Below, piece after piece: positions 36,730-46,689 of a DNA stretch of 64,000 nt. Source of the DNA: Phlebiopsis flavidoalba. Its lineage: Eukaryota > Basidiomycota > Agaricomycetes > Polyporales > Phanerochaetaceae. Numbering within the stretch: position 1 is the stretch's first letter; each line of letters starts with the position of its first letter. The notes below the pieces were generated by a model. That model worked only from the letters and a program-made list of their open reading frames with translations, had not been told where the DNA came from and ran no database searches. The stretch covers positions 62,001-126,000 of the forward strand of contig JAOCPU010000036.1 of NCBI GenBank assembly GCA_035772785.1, written 5' to 3'. A program made the position numbers and the translations under genes.

Positions 36730-37996
36730 GCACAAGGCGGACACTCCTGCTGATCAGCCTCACATAACTATATCCCATGGTATGCCCACTTATGATGTGT
36801 TGGTCCTTGCGGCGAACCACCATTAATCTCGCCGATTTTTCAGTGGTCAGGGAAGCCGCTCCAAGCGCAAGCCTAGGCCGCCGACTCCTTTCTACCTGGA
36901 GCAACGGATACAAGTTGCCGATGGGGAAGTACTTTCCCTAAAAGCAGAACAGGTCCGAGCACAAGGTCGGCCCTGAGCTGCGCGGCTCGACTATACTCTC
37001 GGAGGTGTGGTGGTGGAAATCCTGGAAGTCGACACGGGGAGCACATCGCAAGAAGTCGAGGTAGAAGGGAAAGTATCTACCTCTCCTACCGCCGACCCAC
37101 GATCAGGGGACGTCGAAGGACCGAAGAGCAACCCCGAAGCACTCGACGCTGTAGGCGACGTTTCCGGTAGTTAAGAACCTTTCCGAGCGTCGAGGTCAAG
37201 ACATACCCAAGCTCTTCGTGGTCAACAACGACTCAACGCAGGAACCAAGCCGTACCAGGTTCTTGTAGAGGACAACCTCATTCACTGTCCATATCGCCAC
37301 CGGACACCCCGCTGCCATTGTACACCCAAGACATGCAGGGCGCACCAGCGAAGAACGACTTCGACTCTGTCCAGAGTCTGAGGAAGGAACTCGTTCTTTC
37401 CTATGTTCGTTGGCCAGCAAATGGAGTCTTCCCCCGACCAGAAGCACCGGCGGCGGTAGATTCTCCGGACGCTTCGAAGCCGCCGCCGTATTTTCCCACT
37501 GGATAGAGACGGACAATGGCAAGCACGGCGAGCGTAGCAGCAAGTCCGTCAATGAACAGCGAGTTCCGATTACCGAGTCTTCAGCGCTGGGGTTCTCGGG
37601 GACTACGACCCCTGATCCCTGCCCGCACAACTCGCCGGTCGTGAGAACGCTAGCCCCGCAGAGCCTCCGAGGAGAGAGACGAGCCCCTGCGAGCACTTCT
37701 GCTACCTCAGGACGTCGAGGAACGGCGGAAGTACGAGTTAGCCGTCAAGTCGGCGTTCAAGAACTTCGTGCTACTTCCATGCCTCGACGCCTGCCTGCGA
37801 TACGACGAGCTCCGAGAACAGCTTCACAATGCAAGACACGCTCTTCACGGCAGAGGACGGCGACATGGTCCACTCGACGCCGAAGGCTTCGAAGGTGGCG
37901 ATGCCGTTGAAGGAATCTTCTGACTCGCTGGCGTCCACCTATGGCGCGACCCTCACGCGAGCTTTCGAGGAGTCTTCCGGACATAAGTCGAGATGA
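36730..37996 (+). CDS. hypothetical Pro/Ser/Glu-rich protein
   Basis: Successive plus-strand stretches read like one frameshifted coding sequence. First comes VVVEILEVDTGSTSQEVEVE and SGDVEGPKSNPEALDAVGDV near 37.01-37.17 kb. Then MQGAPAKNDFDSVQSLRKEL and VRWPANGVFPRPEAPAAVDS at 37.33-37.50 kb. Then VEERRKYELAVKSAFKNFVL and PCLDACLRYDELREQLHNA at 37.71-37.83 kb. It ends with STPKASKVAMPLKESSDSLA...SGHKSR and TGA at 37994-37996. The middle part looks helical and amphipathic. I recognise no family. The left boundary is uncertain. Confidence 0.45.
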
Positions 37997-38174
37997 GTCG
38001 TTGCCGCCGATCCCAACTGGTCCGGACTCTGGCTGGGAGGTTCATCTAATCGGCGGGTACTGTGCGACTCGAAACAGTGTGGCATGTTGATAGGAGATGT
38101 CTATGTGTGTCCTTGAGACTCAGTCGTATTCATATGTGTGTGTGAATATATATCAGGGAAAAGCGGGGGAACCT

Positions 38175-39498
38175 CTAGTGTTTGTTGATTAAAGTCTGTC
38201 ACCAGCTTCTTGAATTCGTTCGGCCTAGAGCGCGGAAAAGTTAGTGTGTGTGAATATGAGAGGAAAACTAAACGGGCTTACTTCTCGCATGAACTAGATA
38301 TTTATGTTTGAATGAGCAAAGTGCATACGATATAATCGAGAACTTACCCCAATGTGACGCATCTAAGTGCTCCAGAACCATGTTCGGGAAGAATTCTCTC
38401 GCAATGGGGATGTTTGCGATTATTGATGTACCTGTACTATGTCAGCTCTCATGCTTACCACGGAGTGTCTGGGTCTACATACTTGCTCCTGTCTCCTTTG
38501 ATGAAAACCGTCGGGCCTTCCCAAGTGCGCTCGCCGGGCTCGTACGGGAATCCACCGATGTCGGGGATCGCGTCGCCGATCACATCTATAGGTATGCGGA
38601 ATCTGAGGGGGTGATGGTGGTGGTCATGGGCCTGGGGAAGCAGGTTGTGTGAGCAGGAATGCCCGAGTCATTGCGTCCTATAGTGCGAGGTTTTAGGTAA
38701 AATCCTCATCGACCAGAACATGGCTGTTTGAACCTACAGGTTCGTGTGGCGCTAGGATGCGTTGAGCCTCCTGTCGGGTGTTTACTCCGCTGGTCTCAAT
38801 CTCCTTCATAGCCTGGACATAGGATTGGAACTCGGGTGAGAGGGCACCCTTCGACGGGGCTATGTCGGCGACGATAAGATGCGTGAGCAGATCGTCAGGC
38901 AGCTCCGGGCTGAGTGCTACGGCCATAGCGACCTTGCCACCCCAAAAAGAAAAAAAGCGAACTCAGCGCGCATGTATATATCAGAGACAATTTACTCACA
39001 TAGAATGGCCCAGGAGCGAGATGTTCCGCAGAGAGTGCTTCTGGCAGAAATGCAGAACGTCGTCTGCTGCCATGGCGTCATAGGTCATAGGCACGGTGTG
39101 TGTGGGGAAGCACCGTGATTTCTGAGGTCCTGAGCAGGGCGTAAGGCTCATTTGCAAGCACATGCTGGGAGAGCTATAACTACCAGTGTATATATAGGTC
39201 GATTCAGGTCTCGCTGGAAAGCTTTGGCTAAAGATAACCAGTTTCTCTTCATTCCACTAAGAATAAATCAGTTCAGAAATGTAATGGTATAAAAGCGCTT
39301 TTTACCTACAACAGCCCATGCATAATGACCAGCGGTTTCTCAGTCTCGTTCCCGTCCGAAGGTACAAACTTGTCATACTCCAAGTCAATCGGGGTGCTCC
39401 GGGACGACATCGCACGTCCCAACGACACCGACAAACCAGCGGCGGCGACCAAGCGCACCACGCCTGGCCGCTAGCGCACGACATTGCATGAGCAACAT
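38175..39498 (-). CDS. IMO32: alpha/beta hydrolase of the ABHD11/IMO32 family
   Basis: These are mitochondrial serine hydrolases; yeast Imo32 and human ABHD11 are the references. The start MLLMQCRALAARRG at 39498 gives an Arg-rich, acid-free leader typical of mitochondrial targeting. In order: STPIDLEYDKFVPSDGNETE, then KPLVIMHGL (oxyanion HG motif); NWLSLAKAFQRDLNRPIYT region; an RNHG-type region followed by PMTYDAMAADDVLHFCQKHS; LRNISLLGHSM, intron, then GGKVAMAVALSPELPDDL (nucleophile Ser in GHSMGG); LIVADIAPSKGALSPEFQSY; RTWEGPTVFIKGDRSKYVD; IANIPIAREFFPNMVLEHLD then ASHWG (catalytic His); PNEFKKLVTDF and a TAG at 38175-38177 after allowing one extra A. About 300 residues, as expected. 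One 3' splice site appears altered by an indel. Confidence 0.9.
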
Positions 39499-41371
39499 GA
39501 CAAGGACTGCGCAGGAGCGTCTCAGCAGGAACACGAGAGTGGGTTCTCGACCAAGAACGACGCCTACCCGAAAGGGGGCAGCGGTGTCTGATCGGCAACC
39601 GCCGGAGCCCGCCCTAAACTCGCCCGCTCAAATTTTATCGCCCGCGCTTCTGGCCACCTCTTCGAGCCACGGTATTGCAATGGTGAGTGCTGCCCGCTAC
39701 GCTTTTGCTCCTCGCCCCCCTCTGCATTCGACTTGATGACACCCGTAATGTTTACCTCGAGCGTGGGCACTTTACCAGTGCTTCTCGCGATGCTTTGGAA
39801 TTTTGTCATAGTTACACTGATCGGTTTTTTCCCTTTTTTTTCGGTCCATTCGTGGAACTTCTCGCTGACTCTGCTCACGCACAGATTTTCGATCCTTCTT
39901 GTATAGTGTGAGGGGGCTGAGGATGCTCAAGGTGAGCTTCGCTTTCCTTGCCTTCTGTTCTACTCCTGCGAGGATGATCCAAAATCATTCAAACTAGAGT
40001 ATCTGAGAGCTCATATGGGCTCGATGCTTTTATTTTTATCTGTCAATCCCCTGATGCATTTCCATTCTTCTACCACGTCCTCAACACCACACTAACGAAC
40101 CCATCCCAGACTGCAAACGAAGAGTAAACGATGAGTCGGAGCACTGACATGACGGGCATGTAAATTAGGTTCAAGAGGTGTGTACTCGTCTCTCCTCCCT
40201 TCGTCGCCACGATGTAACACAAGGAATTACCGCCTGACCCACACTACGCGGTGTTGGGGATCGTGATGACAATTCCATGGCTGTATTTTTATACTTCTGA
40301 GCACCTTTTGCTCCGCATCCCTCCTTCAGCTCGCTCATCAACCCCTTTCAGATTCATCCCAAGAACTAAGACAACCTACCGCGTTCTGCGACGACGAAGA
40401 CACTCGCAAAGCTGAAATGGTGAGCCTCTTCTCCCACCCACCCCTCGAATGATGTTTTATCACGACGGTCTTCGTACTATCGCTGCCGAAAATGCCCGCC
40501 ACAGCTCAATAACCTCGGGCACCCCCCTCTGATCCCCTACCTCTCCATACACCTTCCACATACCCTTTACTCATTACCTCTCCTCTAGGTCCCTGTCCGT
40601 GCGCGCAAAATGGTGGGTCAAGACCGTCCGTTTAGTGTTGTTATCGCATAGAGATGATTCGTTTCTCAAATAATCAACTAGAAGCTGTTGCTTAGCCTCT
40701 CGGGGCCTTGATTAGATTCACGCTTTACTGAATTGTGTTTCTTCGTCTCGTCGCGTTGAACCTCATGCTGACTATTCCTTTTAGAATGTATACAGGTGTG
40801 TGTTCGTGTTCTGCGTCGTGATTGTGTAATACGTAGTAGTCGAGAAAATACATCGTTGGTTCGCAACAAAAACATCCCCGAGAGATTTCTGCCTGCGAAT
40901 CATGTCGATATGAACGTTGGCGTGAGGAACGTAGTAGCTACGGATTATGGCGCATGTCATGAGTACTCGTCACTGTAGGATGTGGTGTTGGGCCACCAAG
41001 TCTACGAGTACCGTCTAGCATCTCGCCAACATCCACCTCACCTACGCTCGCCTTCGAATGCAAGTCTTCACCAGCACTACGGACGTGACGCAGAGAAAAA
41101 TGGAAGAAAGGGAATATCATTGGTGCCAAACGAAAAAAAGAGAGATGAGGTTAAAGAAATTACTAGTGTACATTTGCGCGCGACGGCATCTAAACCGCTG
41201 CGGGTGGGTAACGAAATTCCTGAATCCTGTTCTTGTCGGGTAGCCGAGTTTTGTGGGATCGTCGTGTTGCATGTCGTGTATCGTGGGTGTCGTTGGGATT
41301 GTAATTCGTGAGGAAATAGAGCCAGAACGCGGTTTACACCGCACTATCATTCGGCCGATACCCATTCCCAT
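39499..41371. other. intergenic region with a possible small plus-strand gene
   Basis: The left part must hold the promoter of the ABHD11 homologue. At 40.32-40.43 kb a pyrimidine-rich leader ends in an ATG immediately followed by GTGAGCC, and a pyrimidine tract plus CTCCTCTAG at about 40.59 kb precedes a short exon-like piece that translates VPVRARKM before another GTGGGT. This architecture is common in highly expressed fungal genes such as ribosomal protein genes, but I could not identify the product or a continuing exon chain. Confidence 0.3.
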
Positions 41372-42596
41372 TCATCTCCCCACTCGCCCGCTCCCGCGCG
41401 AACTCTTGACCTCCAGGCGCGCGAGCGGTCCTCGCTCCTGCTGCGCCGCGACCGGATCGCCCTGCACGGGGTCGCGCGGGCTCTCGCGCACGTTGATCGT
41501 GTCTTGGCCCGGGTTGAGCGTCCAGTAGCGGATACTACGTGGACTCCTCAGTCAACTTCAAACACACCGCGAAAATAAAGGGACGTACTGTTTGAGAAAG
41601 TAGTAGATCGCGCTGGCGATGAGGGAGTTTTCCGATGCCTGGTCCGACCCAATACTACATTGTCCGTCAGAGAGATAAGGCGGGAGGGGGAAGGGGGACG
41701 TACGACCCAATGCGTGCCGTTCGGAAACCCGTTGACGACCGCGGGCCCGAACGCGCGCGCGGTGTGTTGAGCGCGCCGCCGGTGTAGTACACCGCGAAGA
41801 GCTCGCACGAGAAAGAGCGTCAGGCCGATGCCGACCTGTGGGTGTTTGTTAGTGTGCGTAGAGGAGAGAGGGGGAGGGGCGTACGGGCGCGAAGGGCGTG
41901 GCGATGTGTTTTTTCGGCGGCGAGCATGAGGACGGGGCGAGGAGGCAGAGGCAGACGCAGGCGGGGTGCCCGAGTTGGTGAGTGGAGCAGGAAAAGGAGA
42001 AAGGGAAGAGAAAGGGGGAAAGGAATAAGGCTTCGACGAAGACGCCTTGGGCGGGGTTAATCCCTGGTGCGAGGACAGGGTCCCTAATGCCATCGTCAGC
42101 ATTGTGTGTACGCGTTCGTGCACTTAAGGGCTCACTAACTTTATCGCAGCAAGGTCACCCGGACGTGAGCGCAAGCACAATCGCAGCCGCCGCAATGCCG
42201 CCAATCATCTGCGCGACGCACAAAGAGCACAAACCGGACGGGGCGTATGACGCCGCAGAGGAGCAGCGCGGTGGTGACGTTCGGGTTGAACAGGCCGCCG
42301 GTGACGCGGAAGAAGAGCCAGGCCGAGATGAGCAGGCTGAAGCCGGGGGACGAACCGCGAACGAGATGTACAGCACGCGCTCGACGCTCGTCCCGCCCGC
42401 GCCCCCCGCTCGCGGCCTGCTCCGCGATCGTCGCCTGCACGCCGCCGAACGCGAGCATCAGGAACGTCGTCGTCCCGATGAACTCGATCAGCGCCGCCTG
42501 TAGGTCGTCCTTGAGCGTCGCAAAGGGGCTCAGGTGCGGCGGCGGAGCGGTCGCGAGCGCGTCCGCGGGGGAGTTGCGCCTGGAGAAGCGGGGCAT
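41372..42596 (-). CDS. aquaporin / major intrinsic protein
   Basis: A six-helix water or small-solute channel of the plasma or intracellular membrane. The start is MPRFSRRNSPADALA at 42596. In order: LKDDLQAALIEFIGTTTFLM (helix 1); a LYISFAFG-like helix 2 and SLLISAWLFFRVTGGLFNPN, giving NPN in place of the first NPA; VTTALLLCGVIRPVRFVLF and AQMIGGIAAAAIVLALTSG; GIGLTLFL...ELFAVYYTGGALN; LNTARAFGPAVVNGFPNGTH, with NTA at the second NPA position and the Arg of the selectivity filter directly after it; the VYWVGP-type region; SAIYYFLKQ, intron; and a C-terminal tail RYWTLNPGQDTINVRESPRD with TGA at 41372-41374. NPN/NTA is known among basidiomycete aquaporins. Several frame breaks are present. 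Water versus glycerol selectivity cannot be told safely. Confidence 0.9.
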
Positions 42597-44302
42597 CGCG
42601 GCATCGCGGGTGAGGATGAGGAGGAGGGAGGTGGTGGTGTGTGTTACGGCACGCCCGCGGGGGGCAGGGGAGCTATGTATACGATTTGTCGGCGAGACGA
42701 TGGAGCGATAGAGCCTAAGAGACAGGGAGTCGTGGTTCTTCGATCGCTGGGCGTCATGGGACGGTGTAAGTAGAGCTGGAGGCGGCGGCCGTCCCACCCG
42801 GATGCAGTCCGCGCGCGGGGAGCCAAAATCGAGTGGTGGAATGTTCGATGGCGCACCGAGGCCTTGATTAATTATGTGTGCGAGATAAGAGTACAGTGTG
42901 CAGATTGGCTGGGATGCAGCTGTGGCCCGTGGGTCGGACTGGGCATCAACGCACGCCCAGGGAGATGGTGTTGGAACGAAGACGGGGAGCCACTTCCATC
43001 AACGGCCGTCTGGCGTCGAACGTCGCGCGGGCGGCGCGGACAAGGCAAGGCACGCGGCGGATTCAGTCCCAGCTGCGCTCCCCTGCCGCTCCTTGCTGCG
43101 CTTGATCCCCGCGCTCCGCTTGTCCCTTGAGGGCCCTGCGCTGGGCCGTTGTCTGCGTCCTCGAAACGGCGGACCCCGCTCCTTCTGTGCCTCGGACGGC
43201 TCCCGTGTCAGGGCAGCAGACGAGCGGCAGAGACGACGAGCGCGCGTGGAGCTGTGGCGGCAGCGGCGCGGTCAGTTCTCTGGCATTCCCGCCGCGACGT
43301 CATCGGAGCCCACTTGCCTTGCCCAGACACTCCTCCACGTTCTGCGCCCTGCGACCGGTGCACCATCGACATCACCAGCAGCGTCTCGCTCGACGGACAC
43401 GTAGTTGGACTGGCCCCTGTCCGTCAGTCCCTGGTCTCACACTCTGAAACACTCGTCGCGCACGCACCGATTGCTTCAACGGCCTCGCGCGCCACACAGC
43501 GGTATCCACTTGGCGTACACCGAGCACCGCACCGTCGCCTTTGTATTCACCTTGTTCACATTCTGTATCCAGCATCCAGGTCAAGCCTCGAAAAACCGCG
43601 AGAAGCGAAGACCTCACCTGGCCGCCCGGCCCCGAGCTCCGTTGCAAAGCTCAGCTCCACGACGTCGCGCGGAAAGCGGTCGCGCCCTAAAGTCCTCGCG
43701 ATCCAGGTCCGCGCGAGCGCATTGTCTCGGGCGTCGCCAGCGTGCGCAAAATCCGGCGGGCTCGGTACGCCTGCTGCCACATGCTCATTCCACCGCGCCC
43801 CCGCCGTGCGGTGAGGAGAGACGCGCTTTCGCCCAGTCGCCAAGAGCCCTGAGGCATCGTCGAGAGGAGCCTGAGAGAAATAGAATGGACAGGCCGGGGG
43901 TGGAGAGGGGTGTCTCGCAGGAGGAGGAGAGAGCGGAGGGGTGTCTCGGGATGCACGGGCTCGGAGCGCGCTCTGTTGAAAAATCGCCCGGCGCTACGCC
44001 ACGTTTCCTGGGCGACCGAGAGTGAGATGCGCATATATGATCTCTGATGGATTTATTTAAGCTACTCGCTGCTCGTGCGCCGGAGATGGGCCTTTTTTCA
44101 TGCGCGCGGTGTGCTCATCGCGGGGAACAGGTTGATTGCCATTTGTTGGCCAATATACAGGAAGATTCAGATCCGCGGTAGGTTATAGGTAAGGTTCTGT
44201 CCGTGATTATAGAGTACAATACACCCGATACATCCTCCACAGTTCTAGTTTACAAGCGTTCATATGCGTGACGTGAGCGTGAATGTTGATGGCGATGCGA
44301 CC
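42597..44302. other. GC-rich region with unassigned coding-like frames
   Basis: The first few hundred bases are the aquaporin promoter. Between about 43.0 and 44.03 kb both strands are open for long distances because of high GC. A minus-strand reading (44034-43687 and 43843-43556, including ELSFATELGAGRPGEVFASR) is the most protein-like. I considered a phosphopantetheinyl transferase but found neither the GVD nor the KE motif, so no call is made. Confidence 0.3.
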
Positions 44303-44574
44303 TTAGCAGCAAGGCAGTGGTATAATGAAGCAAATCCTCCGCCCTACAAACACCAGCCGCGATGAGTAACCCCGGACCTGCACCAGACAGACAGAAGACT
44401 CACCGGACAGGGTATACAGCCTCCACGTATCCTCTCCGCTCGCTCCGTGTCAGACAAAACATTCTCGCCGCTATTCTGCACGCTCATAGACACCCTCTGC
44501 TGGGGCTGCGTGGCTATGACGGACCCTCTGCGCGAGTGGACACGTGCGACGGGCTGGGTAGGCTGGCGCTGCAT
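44303..44574 (-). CDS. small cysteine-rich CYSTM-like protein (RGGCIPCP ... FIIPLPCC)
   Basis: Two exons. The first starts MQRQPTQPVARVHSRRG at 44574, continues through a Gln-rich stretch and ENVLSDTERAERIRGGCIPCP, and ends at a GTGAGTC splice donor. After a TTTGTAG acceptor the second exon reads GGG, then FCFIIPLPCC and TAA at 44303-44305, allowing one missing T. Product about 70 residues: charged N-terminus and a short Cys-rich hydrophobic tail. This pattern (ERxRGGCIPCP...IIPxPCC) recurs in small fungal proteins similar to CYSTM/lipid-anchored stress peptides, in which the tail cysteines are thought to be membrane-embedded or palmitoylated. Its exact role is unknown. An alternative upstream ATG in another frame (MSYD...) could be the true start if one indel is present. 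Confidence 0.65.
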
Positions 44575-45131
44575 CGGTCGTAGGACATGGTATGGGGGTA
44601 GTCATTGTGGGTGGTGAAACGACGTGAGGGTGGGTTCGATTTGGTGGGAGATGGTTGAGAGCGGTTTGGGTATATACGTGCGCGCGAGATGGGAAGGCGG
44701 TGGAGGTGGGAGAAGGTGGGTATGACGTAATGCCTTGGTGGCGTTGCTGTGCCGCCCGCGCCCCGCCAGACTGCGCGCGACGATGGGCATTGCGCACACG
44801 AATGCGCTGACGCTCCCGGCTGCAGCTCAGCCTGGTCGTTTGCCTCCGATATCACAGATGGATGTCTCGGACAGCCGTAGATTGTGCACACAGGAAAAAA
44901 AAAAAGCAATGTATAATTTTTCATTGTCCTTGAAAGCCGATTTCTTGGAGAACGGCAGGTGTGACTACTGTTTAGTCTACTCTGTCCATAAACTGTTTAT
45001 GAATTGTCTATGGCTGCTTACTGTTTATTTACAAAATTTTGGTGAGCATAAAACAAACAGTTGGAACCTTAGATTACAAATCTTTTCAAAAATGTCACAT
45101 GCGTCGAAAATATATATTCGTAAGCTATTCA
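44575..45131. other. intergenic, AT-rich toward the right
   Basis: Contains the promoter of the small cysteine-rich gene. A run of eleven A residues begins near 44886, and from about 44905 to 45120 the sequence is clearly AT-richer than both sides. No gene seen. Confidence 0.45.
45107..45110 (-). terminator. probable RNA polymerase III terminator of tRNA-Trp
   Basis: Reading the minus strand away from the tRNA 3' end, the first run of four T residues occurs about 22 bases downstream (AAAA at 45107-45110 on plus). A second T-run follows shortly after. Four or more T is the usual Pol III stop. Confidence 0.5.
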
Positions 45132-45228
45132 TGAGGCCAGGGCGACTTGAACGCCCAACCTTCTGGAGAAGCTGGAGAATGATATCTCATAGCTGGATTC
45201 AGACGCGCTACCGTTGCGCCATGGCCCC
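45132..45228 (-). tRNA. tRNA-Trp (CCA) with a 25-nt intron
   Basis: The acceptor arm GGGGCCA pairs with TGGCCTC (one G-T pair) before a discriminator A. The D-arm GCGC...GCGC contains an A box TGGCGCAACGG. The T-arm GGGCG-TTCAAGT-CGCCC contains the B box. The anticodon loop reads A-T-CCA-G, then about 25 intron bases inserted after position 37, before the 3' strand CCAGA of the anticodon stem. The mature length would be 72 nt. The closing pair of the anticodon stem is mismatched (A-C), possibly an assembly error. Confidence 0.92.
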
Positions 45229-45344
45229 CCCGACATCAATGTGCTCGCTCCCAGCCAATCCAGAAACCTGTTTGCCTCTCATTGGGCGCGGAACGCTTCG
45301 ACGCCGACGCGCTCGTTCTCCGCGTCGTTTGAGCAGAGACCACG

Positions 45345-46637
45345 ATGGTGTCCGTCACCGTTTCTGCTGCCAAAAGGACGGCCCTTGCCAAGGACCTCCC
45401 GGCAAAGCTAGACTTTCCGGGCAAGACCTTGGAAACGGTATCTATCGCCGACGTGAAGCAAGCCTTTGCTGCCAAATACCCAAAGGTACTTCGTCGTCGC
45501 GTCTGCTGTACGCTCGCTCTCAATCTGACCTCTGACGTTGTTTGTAGTTCTATCCTTCCGCGGCAGAAACTGTCCTTGAAGGACGACAAAAAGCTTCCTG
45601 CTGATGAAGCTACCCTTGCTAGCCTTGGGCTTACGGACGGCAATGAGCTGGCGGTGAAGGATTTGGGTGCCCAAATCAGCTGGACCACCGTGTTTGTTAT
45701 TGAATACGTGAGTATCCCACCCGTAACACCTTTGCGCGCGTTGAAATCTATTCAATCGTTCAGCTTGGTCCCCTAGTCGTGCACCCCTTGATGTACCATC
45801 TCCCAAGCCTCTTCTACCGCACCTCCGTGCAGCATAGTCTGCTTCAAAAGTGAGCAGTCATTACCCTTGCTTTGGAATCCTTTCTCATTGTATTCAGATA
45901 CGTGTATGTCATGGTCATGCTGCACTTCCTCAAGCGCGAGTACGAATCCCTCTTCATCACACCGCTACTCGCACGGCACGATGCCATTCGCCTACGTATT
46001 CCGCAAGTGCGTACTCTCGTGACCTTACCTGGACGATTGCTCATTTTGCGCACAAACAGCTCGTTTCATTACCACGTCCTCGGCGGTGTAGCACTCGCAT
46101 ACGCAGTCTACAGCCCGACATATGCCAGTACTTCCCCCTATATTCAGGGCACCATTCGTGATGATCCGAAGTCCTTTCCTGTTGGGGTCCACCCTGATCT
46201 GGCTTCGTGAGTTATTTATGTCACGTCCTGGCGCAATAATCTCGCTCAATGTCGTGTTCCAGTGGGCTGAAGTGTCAAATCTCAAGACGCACATCACCCT
46301 GCGCGACCTCTCGTCCTGCAGGCACCAAGATAAACGCGCCATTCCTTACGGCTACGGCTTCGACAAGATCACTTGTTTGCCCCAACTACTTCTTCGAGAT
46401 CGTTGGCGGCTGGGTGGTCATTTGCGTGATGACGGGTAGCTACGCAGGTGCGTGTAACTTCCGGTGTCCAGTCTGTCCAGCGACTGACTCTCGGTCCCGG
46501 GACAGCGTGGTTCTTCCTCATTACAGGCTCCTACATGTATGGCTATATGGGCAATAAAGAAGCACCGGAAACTATAAGAAAGAGTTTGGGAAGGAGTATC
46601 CCAAGAGGAACATTTCATGGTTCCTTTCATCTGGTAG
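45345..46637 (+). CDS. TSC13: very-long-chain enoyl-CoA reductase TSC13
   Basis: This endoplasmic reticulum membrane enzyme performs the last step of fatty-acid elongation, trans-2-enoyl-CoA to acyl-CoA with NADPH, supplying sphingolipid acyl chains. The start MVSVTVSAAKRTALAKDLPA at 45345 begins the ubiquitin-like N-domain, which runs to ELAVKDLGAQISWTTVFVIEY. After an intron come LGPLVVHPLMYHLPSLFYRT; YVYVMVMLHFLKREYESLFI; the FHYHVLGGVALAYAVYSPTY membrane part; AEVSNLKTHITLRDL; the conserved PYGYGFDKITCPNYFFEI segment (one extra base), whose Tyr and Lys match the steroid-5-alpha-reductase-like catalytic region; WVVICVMTGSYA; the AWFFLITGSYMYGYMGNK helix; and EFGKEYPKR then KHFMVPFIW with TAG at 46635-46637 after one indel. 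About 310 residues. It starts only 116 bp from the divergently transcribed tRNA gene. Confidence 0.93.
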
Positions 46638-46689
46638 CCTTCGCCTCTTCTCGCGCCCCTAGTGCCCCAGCCTACCTTCTTTCTACATT

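Noticed and set aside
43556..43843. Stand-alone phosphopantetheinyl transferase
   Set aside because: The metal-binding GVD and the WxxKE motifs could not be found in any frame nearby.
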